DNA of 64,000 bases. Source: Panacagrimonas perspica (lineage in GTDB: Bacteria > Pseudomonadota > Gammaproteobacteria > Nevskiales > Nevskiaceae). Each line of letters begins with the position of its first letter. The stretch's first letter is position 1. The notes beneath the pieces are model-generated. The model saw only the letters and a program-made list of their open reading frames with translations, had not been told where the DNA came from and did not search any database. A program made the translations under genes and the position numbers. Of this stretch, positions 26,261-33,893 are shown one piece after another. The stretch lies in the NCBI RefSeq assembly GCF_004364935.1, contig NZ_SOBT01000009.1, positions 83,894 through 147,893 on the forward strand, written 5' to 3'.

Positions 26261-27475
26261 ATGGAAATCGTCCAGAAACTCGCGGTGCTGGCCGATGCCG
26301 CCAAGTACGATGCCTCCTGCGCGTCCAGCGGCGGCCCGAAGCGCGATTCGCTCAAATCGGGCGGCATCGGGTCGACCGAAGGGATGGGCATCTGCCACGC
26401 CTACGCGCCGGACGGACGCTGCATCTCGCTGCTCAAGATCCTGCTGACGAACTTCTGCACGTACGACTGTGCGTATTGCATCAACCGTCGCAGCAGCAAC
26501 GTGGCGCGTGCGCGCTTCAGCGTCGACGAGGTCGTGAAGCTCACGCTGGATTTCTACAAGCGCAACTACATCGAGGGGCTGTTCCTGAGTTCCGGGATCA
26601 TCCGTTCGCCCGACTACACGATGGAGCAACTCGGCTTGGTCGCGCGCAAGCTGCGGCTGGATCATCGCTTCGGCGGCTACATCCATCTCAAGACGATTCC
26701 GGACGCGGCGCCCGAACTCATCACCGAGGCCGGGCGCTGGGCCGACCGGCTGTCGATCAACGTCGAGATGCCCACCGAGACGGGCCTGGCGTCGCTGGCG
26801 CCGGAGAAGAATCTGCGTGATATCCGCGCCGCGATGGGCAGCCTGCGGCTCAAGATCGACGAGACCCTGGAGGAGAAGCGCGCGCCGCGTTTCGCGCCGG
26901 CCGGACAGAGCACGCAGATGATCGTCGGAGCCGACGCGGCGAAGGATCGCGACGTGCTCGAGACCAGCGACAACCTCTATCGCAACTACCGGCTGCGCCG
27001 CGTCTACTACTCGGCGTTCAGCCCAATCCCCGATGCGTCGCGCGTGCTGCCGCCGCTGGCGCCGCCGCTGATGCGCGAGCACCGGCTGTACCAGGCCGAC
27101 TGGCTGCTGCGCTTCTACGGGTTCACCGTCGACGACATCGTGCCGCTGGATGCGCCGGATCTTCCGGCGGACATCGACCCGAAGACGGCCTGGGCGCTTC
27201 GTCATCGCGAGCAGTTCCCGGTCGACGTGAATCGTGCGGACCGCGAGACGCTGCTGCGCGTGCCGGGACTGGGCGTGCGCAACGTCGAGCGCCTGCTCGA
27301 GCTGCGCCTGGTGAAGACGCTGCGCTACGACGATCTCGTGAAGCTGCGCGTGCCGATGAAGCGCGTCGCGCCCTTCATCATCACGGCCGATCACCGCCCG
27401 CGCGCGGATGCCGAGACCGCGAACCTGCGACGCACGCAGATCACGGCGACGCAGGGCGACCTGTTCGGCGCATGA
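26261..27475 (+). CDS. Putative DNA modification/repair radical SAM protein
   Basis: A 404-residue radical-SAM enzyme of the family usually paired with UdgX. The 4Fe-4S ligands form CX3CX2C in FCTYDCAYC (Cys66, Cys70, Cys73). N-terminal KYDASCASSGG and GICHAYAPDGRC are family hallmarks. The middle holds the partial TIM barrel (IHLKTIPDAAPELI, DRLSINVEMPTETG), and the C-terminus has a helix-hairpin-helix DNA-binding motif, VNRADRETLLRVPGLGVRNV. The reaction is unknown; DNA repair or modification is inferred from the motif and the partner. Its stop overlaps the next start by four bases (ATGA), so it is co-translated with udgX. Confidence 0.9.
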   Translation: MEIVQKLAVLADAAKYDASCASSGGPKRDSLKSGGIGSTEGMGICHAYAPDGRCISLLKILLTNFCTYDCAYCINRRSSNVARARFSVDEVVKLTLDFYKRNYIEGLFLSSGIIRSPDYTMEQLGLVARKLRLDHRFGGYIHLKTIPDAAPELITEAGRWADRLSINVEMPTETGLASLAPEKNLRDIRAAMGSLRLKIDETLEEKRAPRFAPAGQSTQMIVGADAAKDRDVLETSDNLYRNYRLRRVYYSAFSPIPDASRVLPPLAPPLMREHRLYQADWLLRFYGFTVDDIVPLDAPDLPADIDPKTAWALRHREQFPVDVNRADRETLLRVPGLGVRNVERLLELRLVKTLRYDDLVKLRVPMKRVAPFIITADHRPRADAETANLRRTQITATQGDLFGA

Positions 27476-28911
27476 GGCAGGTCGACTTTCCTCCGGGCGC
27501 CGGCTTCGAGGCCTGGCGCGACGCGGCGCGTGCGCTGTTGCGGGATGCGGTGCCGCCCGAAGACGTGAGCTGGACCACCGGGCCGCAGGACGATCTGCTC
27601 GGAGCAACGCCGATATCGGAGTCGACCGGCCAAGGCGCTGCGCAGGCGCGCGTACCACGCGAATTTCCGCCGCTGGCCCGCAGCGTGCTCGCGCACTCGG
27701 ATCCGCAGAGCCCGGCGCTGATGTATCGCATCCTGTGGCGGCTCACGCACGGCGAGCCGCGGCTGCTGGAGCAGGTGACCGACGCCGACATCGTGCGCGC
27801 GCGTGCCTGCGAGAAATCCGTACACCGCGACGCGCACAAGATGAAGGCCTTCGTGCGCTTCCGCGAGATCGCAGCACACGACGGCGAGCCGGTTTTCGTC
27901 GCCTGGTTCGAGCCCGAGCACTACGTCGTCGAGCAGCTCGCACCGTTCTTCGCGGGCCGCTTCGCCGGCATGCGCTGGTCGATTCTGACGCCGTATCGCA
28001 GCGCCCACTGGGACGGGCAGGAGTTGAGCCTGGGGCCAGGTGCGCTGCGCAGCGATGCGCCGCAGGACGACGTCCTCGAAGACCTGTGGCGGACCTACTA
28101 CGCCAGCATCTTCAATCCGGCGCGGCTCAAGGTGAAGGCCATGACCCAGGAGATGCCGCAGAAGTACTGGAAGAATCTCCCGGAGGCGCGATTGATCCCG
28201 GGCTTGGTTCGCGAGGCCGCGCAGCGTCGGGACGCGATGGTCGAGCAGGCGTTTGCCGCGCCGAACCGAAAGATCCGCGGTCATGTCGCGCCCGAGGCTC
28301 TGCCGGTGCCGACGGGCAGCCTCGATGAGCTGCGCCGCCTTGCGCACGACTGCCGTCGCTGCGATCTGTGGAAGCCCGCGACGCAGACCGTCTTCGGCGA
28401 AGGACCGGCGCACGCGCGCGTGATGGTCATCGGCGAGCAGCCTGGCGACCAGGAAGATCTCGCGGGCAAGCCCTTCATCGGCCCCGCCGGCAAGCTGCTC
28501 GACAGCGCGCTCGAACAGGCCGGGCTCGATCGCGCGGACTTGTACGTCACCAACACCGTGAAGCATTTCAAGTTCGAGCCGCGCGGCAAGACGCGCCTGC
28601 ACAAGCGCGCCGATGCCTACGAGCAGCAGGCCTGCCGTCCCTGGCTGGACGCCGAGATCGAGCGCGTGAAGCCCGACGTGATCCTGTGCCTGGGCAGCAT
28701 GGCGGCGTCGGCGATGCTGGGCAGCAGCTTCAAGTTGCTCAAGCAGCGCGGCACCTGGCACACGGGCGAAGACGGATCGCGCGTGATCGCCACGGTGCAT
28801 CCGTCCTACCTGTTGCGGCTGCCGGATGCCTCTGCGCGCGAGCAGGGCTTCGCGGATTTCGTCACCGACCTTCGGCAGGTTGCCGACGCACTGGCCAAAG
28901 GTCGGCCCTGA
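27472..28911 (+). CDS. udgX: UdgX-type uracil-DNA binding protein fused to DUF4130
   Basis: A 479-residue two-domain protein. Residues 1 to about 270 are the DUF4130 region (YRILWRLTHGEPRLLEQV, HKMKAFVRFREI, GMRWSILTPYRSA). The C-terminal part is a family-4-like uracil-DNA glycosylase with iron-sulfur cysteines (HDCRRCDLW, QQACRPWL), motif A GEQPGDQEDLAGKPFIGPAG (near residue 321) and motif B TVHPSYLLR (near 443). The R-loop reads GKTRLHKR instead of the GKRRIHK type; the histidine that forms the covalent bond to uracil-DNA in Mycobacterium smegmatis UdgX is kept. UdgX excises uracil and traps the site. Co-translated with the radical-SAM gene. Confidence 0.92.
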   Translation: MRQVDFPPGAGFEAWRDAARALLRDAVPPEDVSWTTGPQDDLLGATPISESTGQGAAQARVPREFPPLARSVLAHSDPQSPALMYRILWRLTHGEPRLLEQVTDADIVRARACEKSVHRDAHKMKAFVRFREIAAHDGEPVFVAWFEPEHYVVEQLAPFFAGRFAGMRWSILTPYRSAHWDGQELSLGPGALRSDAPQDDVLEDLWRTYYASIFNPARLKVKAMTQEMPQKYWKNLPEARLIPGLVREAAQRRDAMVEQAFAAPNRKIRGHVAPEALPVPTGSLDELRRLAHDCRRCDLWKPATQTVFGEGPAHARVMVIGEQPGDQEDLAGKPFIGPAGKLLDSALEQAGLDRADLYVTNTVKHFKFEPRGKTRLHKRADAYEQQACRPWLDAEIERVKPDVILCLGSMAASAMLGSSFKLLKQRGTWHTGEDGSRVIATVHPSYLLRLPDASAREQGFADFVTDLRQVADALAKGRP

Positions 28912-28954
28912 CCCCTGGCCAGGATTTCGACGCGGCCCAGCGGCGGCCTCGCGA

Positions 28955-29283
28955 TGCAGGGGACTCGCAGCGGCAGGTGCTGATCAAGGGCGGCGTTCGT
29001 GCGTTCGACAACCCGGGCCGCGCACTCCCGGCGTCGGCGACAGCTTCGGGAATTTCGTGGTCGACGTGCCGGGCGACCTTGCGATCACGCGCAACGATCT
29101 TCTGGACACGCCGATGGCGCGGACCGCGGCGCCGACGAGCCTGTCACCGGTACGGGCGACATATCCCCGATCAGACTGGCGCCGCCACCCGTCGCGCAGG
29201 ACGGGCAAGGGAAGGAGTGTCGAAGAACAGGCCTGGCACGACCGGTTCTTCGAGGGCGACGGCCTGATGCCGTCGCAGGGGTA
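28955..29283 (+). pseudogene. Possible frameshifted gene relic
   Basis: The gap after udgX holds no intact gene, but protein-like text with GC-rich third positions appears in pieces: RQVLIKGGVRAFDNPGRALP in one frame (about 28962-29030), then VGDSFGNFVVDVPGDLAITR in the next (about 29033-29130), then TGTGDISPIRLAPPPVAQDG in another (about 29145-29210). Joining them needs at least two frameshifts. I do not recognise the family. It may also be chance coding bias, so this is tentative. Confidence 0.25.
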
Positions 29284-29598
29284 TCAGAACAACTTGCTCC
29301 AGAAACCCTCGCCTTCCTTCTTGTCCTTTTCCTTCTTGAGGACTTCGACCTTCGACATGTCCTCGTAGACCACGCGCTCGTTCTCGCCGTAGAGCGCCTT
29401 GTTGGTGATCTTCGTGACGACGAACTTGTGGACCACATCGTTGCGCGTGGTGATGCGCACGTTGTCACCCTTGTTCACGCCCGAGATGACCGACTCGGCG
29501 CTGGTCGCATCGATCGTCTTCTTGGAAGCGCAGCCGCCGACCGCGAACAGGCTCAGGGCGATGGAAATGGCAATCAGGACTCGACGAAACGCGAACAT
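29284..29598 (-). CDS. Small putative lipoprotein
   Basis: A 104-residue protein starting at the ATG giving MFAFRRVL (a GTG four codons upstream is possible). The signal peptide ends in the lipobox-like AVGGC at about residue 23, so the mature protein would be a lipid-anchored periplasmic domain of about 80 residues. That domain is beta-rich (VRITTRNDVVHKFVVTKI, ALYGENERVVYEDMSKVEVL) and ends in a lysine-rich tail and FWSKLF. It has no family I can name. It lies downstream of the RND-YCF48 pair on the same strand, separated by 86 bases, and could be co-transcribed. Confidence 0.7.
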   Translation of the reverse strand: MFAFRRVLIAISIALSLFAVGGCASKKTIDATSAESVISGVNKGDNVRITTRNDVVHKFVVTKITNKALYGENERVVYEDMSKVEVLKKEKDKKEGEGFWSKLF

Positions 29599-29684
29599 CG
29601 GTATCTCCACAGGTGGTGGGATCCCGGCGGCATGGGCCAGGATTCGCTGGGGCGAAAAGATACCACGCGTTCCCGGGCCGTCCG

Positions 29685-30770
29685 CTACTGGCCGAGCGGG
29701 GCCCGGGCCACGCCGTCCTCGCCGACCATCTGCAGGTGATCCGCCACGGCGACGACGCCGGAAAGGGAACCCGATGCGGGCGGCGCTCGATGGGCGGTGC
29801 CATCGGGGCGTATGTAGACGATTTCCCCGTCCGATCCGACCAGCACCGCACGGCCGTCGGGCAGCATCGCGCCGCCGAACATGGACTGCACGGTGCCGAT
29901 GTCGACCGGCTGCCAGGTGCCCGCGCGGACGTCGTCGGTCACCAGTACGTTGCCGCGCAGGCCGAAGACCAACGCACCCTTCTCGCCATGGGGCAGCGCG
30001 CCGAACAGTGACCCTTCGTAGGGCGCCGGCAGGCGTTCCCAGGTGACGCCGTCGATGCTGACGCCGATCAGGCCGGTCTCCCCGGCGATGAACAGATTGC
30101 CGTCGCCCAGCCGGATCAAGGCGTTGAGGTGCAGACCGTCCTCGCGAATCGGGGTGGCTTCGACCTCGGTCCAGGTCGCGCCCGCGTCTGCGGTCTGCAG
30201 AAACATGCCGTAGGCGCCGACGCCATAGGCTTGCCGCGCGTCGACCGCGAACACGTTCAGCAGCGGCTCGCCCTTCTCCGGCATGAAGCGTTGCAGGGCC
30301 CAGGTCTTTCCGCCGTCGGTGGTGTGCAGGATCGTGGCGTCGTGACCCACGGCCCAGCCGTTCTTCGCGTCGGCAAATGCCACCGCGGTCAGCGTGACGT
30401 TGATGGGCACCTCGACCTGCTTCCAGGTCTGGCCGTCGGAAGACAGCAGGATGTTGCCGCGATCGCCGACGGCGACCAGCGTGTCGCCAGCACAGGCCAC
30501 GCCCAGCAGCAGCGTGTGCGAGGCCAGCCGCGCGATCTCCGCAGCACGCGGCTTCACCGGCGGCAGCGCTTCGGCAGGAGCTTGCTCGGCCGGCGCCGCT
30601 TCTTCCGCGGGCGCCGCCTCTGCGGTCGTCGCGGCGGCAGCGGAAGCATCTTCGGCCGGCGCTGCCGCTTCCGCGGCAGCCGGCGCGGTGTCGTCCTGTG
30701 CCACGGCGATGCCGAGCGCGAGCAAGGCTGTCAGAGACGCCGCGATGAGGGTTGGCTTGAGCGCGTTCAT
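29685..30770 (-). CDS. YCF48/BNR-repeat beta-propeller protein, exported
   Basis: A 361-residue periplasmic protein with a signal peptide (MNALKPTLIAASLTALLALG, then IAVAQ). An Ala/Glu/Pro-rich linker of about 45 residues follows. The rest is a beta-propeller with repeated Asp-box and YCF48-type turns, for example SSDGQTWKQVEVP, HTTDGGKTWALQRF, TADAGATWTEVE and SIDGVTWERLPAP, with NGWAVGHDATILHTT as the clearest YCF48 unit. It resembles HCF136/YCF48 of photosystem II assembly only in fold. Start and stop overlap the RND gene by four bases, so the two proteins very likely work together, probably with the propeller as a periplasmic partner of the exporter. Confidence 0.88.
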   Translation of the reverse strand: MNALKPTLIAASLTALLALGIAVAQDDTAPAAAEAAAPAEDASAAAATTAEAAPAEEAAPAEQAPAEALPPVKPRAAEIARLASHTLLLGVACAGDTLVAVGDRGNILLSSDGQTWKQVEVPINVTLTAVAFADAKNGWAVGHDATILHTTDGGKTWALQRFMPEKGEPLLNVFAVDARQAYGVGAYGMFLQTADAGATWTEVEATPIREDGLHLNALIRLGDGNLFIAGETGLIGVSIDGVTWERLPAPYEGSLFGALPHGEKGALVFGLRGNVLVTDDVRAGTWQPVDIGTVQSMFGGAMLPDGRAVLVGSDGEIVYIRPDGTAHRAPPASGSLSGVVAVADHLQMVGEDGVARAPLGQ

Positions 30771-33379
30771 GCCGTCACCGCCTTGGTCGCGTCGGAAGTG
30801 GGGCCCGGAGCCGGCGGCTTGAGCAGGAAGGCCGCGAACGCCGGCAGCAGCAACACGGCGGCACCGGCATTGGCCAGGAACATGATCGTCAGCAGGATGC
30901 CCATGTCGACCTGGAACTGCAGTCCCGACAGCAGCCAGGTGCAGACGCTGGCGGCCAGCGCCAGGGCGGTCACGATCACCGCCTTGCCGGTCTGGTGCAG
31001 CGTCTGCTCGTAGGCGCGCCGCAAGCTCATCTTGCGTTCGGTGACGCACTCCTCCAGCACGCTGTAGATGTAGATGCCGTAGTCGACACCGATACCCGCG
31101 GCGAACGCGGCCACCGGCAAGGTCGAGACCTTCAGGCCGATATCGAGGAACACCATCACCGCGTAAGTGAACACCGACACCAGCGCCAGCGGCACCAGCA
31201 CGCAGACCAGGCCGGCGAGCCTGCGGAACGAGGCCCACACGCAGATGGCGATGCACAGGTACAACCAGAGCAGCACGGTGTGCTCGGTATCCTCGATGAC
31301 GTCGTTGGTCGCCGCCATCACGCCGACGTTGCCGGTAGCCAGCGCGAACTTCACCGGCGAGGCGTCGCCCTCATCGGCAACGAATTTATTCACCGCCGCC
31401 ACGACCTTGTCGATGGTCTCGGCCTTGTGGTCGGCGGTGAAGACGAAGACCGGCATCGCGCTGCAGTCGGCGTTGAGCAGTCCGCTCGACGTCGGGAACT
31501 GCTGCCCCGCCAGCACCAGCGCACCGGACTCGCGCGGCAGCACCATGAACTTCGGGTTGCCTTCGGAAAACGCGTTGTAGACGATCTTGGCGACCTGCGG
31601 CATCGAGAGCGTCGACTGCACGCCCTCGGTGTTCTGCATACGCCAGGCGAAGCGGTCGATCGTCTCCATGATGCGGTGATCGATGCAGCCGTCGGCCTTG
31701 TTCTGGGCGATGACCTTGATCACGTCGACGCCGATCGAGAATTCGCTGGCGATCTTCGCGGAGTCGCGGTTGTAGCGGGACTCGGGCCGCAGCTCCGGCA
31801 CGCCATCGTGCAGTTCGCCGATCTTCAGATCCTTCGAGACCCACTCGGCCCAACCCCAGCTCGCCACCGCCAGGGTCAGCACCACGGCCGCGACCGGCTT
31901 GTCCGTGATCATCGAGATCGCGCGCCACACCGGCGCAAAAGCCGCATCGCGACGGCGCTGGTGCTCGCGGAACTTGTCGGGGTTGCCGAGCTTGGCGTAC
32001 GAGAGCAGGCAGGGCAGCAGGATCTTCTTGCACACGATGACGGCCACGAGGCCGAACATCGCGTTGATCGCCATCTCCTGCACGATGCCGATCGGGATCA
32101 GCAGGATCGTGCCGAAGCCCACCACGTTGGTGAGCAGTGCGGTGATGCCAGGAATCACCAGACGACGGTACGTCGCGCGCGAGGCGTCGAGGCTGTTCAG
32201 TCGATGGTCCGCGACTTCGAACAGCCAGAAGCTGGTGATCTGGATGCCGTGACTGACGCTGATCGCGAGCACGAGGAAGGGCACGAGGATCGCGAACGGA
32301 TCCAGGCCAAAACCGAACAGGTGCAGGATGCCCAGCTCCCAGACCACGGCCAGGATGCCGCAGGACAGCGGCAGCAGCGCGATCAGGCCCGAGCCGGTGT
32401 ACCACCAGAGGATCACCCAGACCAGAAAGATCGTCAGCGCGAAGAAGCCGACGACTTCGAGCGATGCGTTGGCGATGTCGCCGACGACCTTCGCGAATCC
32501 GACGATGTGGATGTCGACGTTGGCGTTGTAGTCCGGGTTGTCGACTTCCGCGATCTCGAAGTCGCTCCCCTTGAGCTTGCGCACTTCCTTGTCACCGCTC
32601 TCGAGCGCGACCGTGAACTCCACGTCCTGGAAGCGCAGATTCCATTTGCGCGGATCGGTGTACGTCACCATCGCGACGTCGCCGGCCTTCAGCGGATCGC
32701 TCGCTGCCTTGAGGCGGTACTCGAACATCTTGGGATTGATGAAACGCTGGCGGACATCCTCGATCAGCGCCGCGGTCTTCACGTAGTCCAGCTTGGCCCC
32801 GGTGACCGGGTTCTGTTCCAAGAGCTCGGAGAACACCATCGCGCCGGACTGGTCGTTCGCCACCAGGCGGCCCAGCACCTTGGCCTTGGTCACGTTCGAG
32901 CGCACCCGCGTGAGCATCTCCTCGGTGGGCGCGTAATCGGCGGGAATGACGTTGCCGCCGTACAGACCTTCCTCGCGCACTTCGACGTAGCGCACGTCGG
33001 GCGTGAAGATGGAACTCACGCGTGTGCGATCCATTCCCGGCGTGAAGAACACCGAATTGGTCAGCGCCTTGAGCGTGGCCATGAATTCGGGTTCGTACAG
33101 ATCCTTGCCGGGCGAGCCGTCCTTGCGGATCAGTGCGAACAGCACCAGGTTGGCGCCGCCGAACTGCTGCTGGTACTGCTTGAAAACCTGGATGTAGGGA
33201 TGTCCGAGCGGAAGCTGCTTCTCGAAACCGGTGTCGAGTTTCAGGTGGGCCGCCTGCCAGCCCATGAACAGCGTCATGAAGAACAGCACGATCAACGTGC
33301 GGGGCCGCTTGCCGAACACGATCGGTTCGGTGACCCGGATGAACAACTGCGAGAAAGCGCCTCGAGCGTCGCCGTGCAT
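30767..33379 (-). CDS. RND-superfamily (MMPL-type) exporter
   Basis: An 870-residue inner-membrane transporter with two related halves. Each half has one helix, a large periplasmic loop and five more helices, giving about 12. TM1 is in RTLIVLFFMTLFMGWQAAHL; the GFEKQLPLGHPYIQVF segment begins loop 1. The first helix bundle contains LVFLVLAISVSHGIQITSFW and the sterol-sensing-type region of MMPL/HpnN-like proteins; the second has AAFAAGIGVDYGIYIYSVLE, an RND signature. The family exports lipids, hopanoids or hydrophobic compounds; the substrate here is unknown. The overlapping YCF48 gene is its likely partner. Homologous pairs elsewhere often include DUF1329 and DUF1302 genes. Confidence 0.9.
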   Translation of the reverse strand: MHGDARGAFSQLFIRVTEPIVFGKRPRTLIVLFFMTLFMGWQAAHLKLDTGFEKQLPLGHPYIQVFKQYQQQFGGANLVLFALIRKDGSPGKDLYEPEFMATLKALTNSVFFTPGMDRTRVSSIFTPDVRYVEVREEGLYGGNVIPADYAPTEEMLTRVRSNVTKAKVLGRLVANDQSGAMVFSELLEQNPVTGAKLDYVKTAALIEDVRQRFINPKMFEYRLKAASDPLKAGDVAMVTYTDPRKWNLRFQDVEFTVALESGDKEVRKLKGSDFEIAEVDNPDYNANVDIHIVGFAKVVGDIANASLEVVGFFALTIFLVWVILWWYTGSGLIALLPLSCGILAVVWELGILHLFGFGLDPFAILVPFLVLAISVSHGIQITSFWLFEVADHRLNSLDASRATYRRLVIPGITALLTNVVGFGTILLIPIGIVQEMAINAMFGLVAVIVCKKILLPCLLSYAKLGNPDKFREHQRRRDAAFAPVWRAISMITDKPVAAVVLTLAVASWGWAEWVSKDLKIGELHDGVPELRPESRYNRDSAKIASEFSIGVDVIKVIAQNKADGCIDHRIMETIDRFAWRMQNTEGVQSTLSMPQVAKIVYNAFSEGNPKFMVLPRESGALVLAGQQFPTSSGLLNADCSAMPVFVFTADHKAETIDKVVAAVNKFVADEGDASPVKFALATGNVGVMAATNDVIEDTEHTVLLWLYLCIAICVWASFRRLAGLVCVLVPLALVSVFTYAVMVFLDIGLKVSTLPVAAFAAGIGVDYGIYIYSVLEECVTERKMSLRRAYEQTLHQTGKAVIVTALALAASVCTWLLSGLQFQVDMGILLTIMFLANAGAAVLLLPAFAAFLLKPPAPGPTSDATKAVTA

Positions 33380-33802
33380 CAGGTGGTCTCCCCAGATTCT
33401 GGTTATGTTCTGCTGTTCTCAACCAGTCGCAATCCGCGTCCGCCTACGACTTCGCCGGTTGTGGACCCAAGCATGGCAGTCCTCGGCTGATCGCGCAGCC
33501 GGAAATTCACATTATCTGCAGGGCCGCGTCCTGTCGGGTCCGCCGAGCGTCGTTGTGGGCGGCTCGCGGCGACAGCCCTAAGCCCCAGGACTGGAATTTA
33601 TGCGAATCGTCCCGGCGCGATGCCGCTGTCCGGATCTCCCCACCGCTTGCCATGAATGCACGGCCAGCACTGACAGCGGTAACGACGATATCCACTCGTA
33701 GCTTGGGCGCAATGGCATGACGTCAGCTGCGGCCATGTCGCAGGTCGATGCCGATATCGATGACCCGACGCGGCACGGGGCGTAGCAATTGATCGCCCAT
33801 AG
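33380..33802. other. Intergenic region between amtB terminators and the RND gene
   Basis: About 420 bases with no credible gene on either strand. It presumably holds the promoter of the RND-YCF48 operon near 33400, but I could not pick a convincing -35/-10 pair. Confidence 0.4.
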
Positions 33803-33832
33803 AAAAGGGGCGGACCGTTGCCGATCCGCCCC
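33803..33832 (-). terminator. Second terminator downstream of amtB
   Basis: On the minus strand GGGGCGGA pairs with TCCGCCCC around ten bases and is followed by TTTT (33803-33806). It lies about 60 bases beyond the amtB stop, after another hairpin. Confidence 0.75.
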
Positions 33833-33854
33833 AACACAACACCCCTGGGAGGAG

Positions 33855-33887
33855 AAAGCTGCGCGAGGGAAACTCCCCTCGCGCAGC
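33855..33887 (-). terminator. Primary hairpin terminator of amtB
   Basis: A perfect 12-bp stem, GCTGCGCGAGGG / CCCTCGCGCAGC, around six bases (33858-33887). On the minus strand it is followed by TTTCTCC. It starts seven bases past the amtB stop codon. Confidence 0.85.
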
Positions 33888-33893
33888 CTGTCA

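Noticed and set aside
30995..33490. A long plus-strand frame opposite the RND gene
   Set aside because: Its His/Arg/Gln-rich text has no motif, while the RND reading is full of membrane helices and family motifs.
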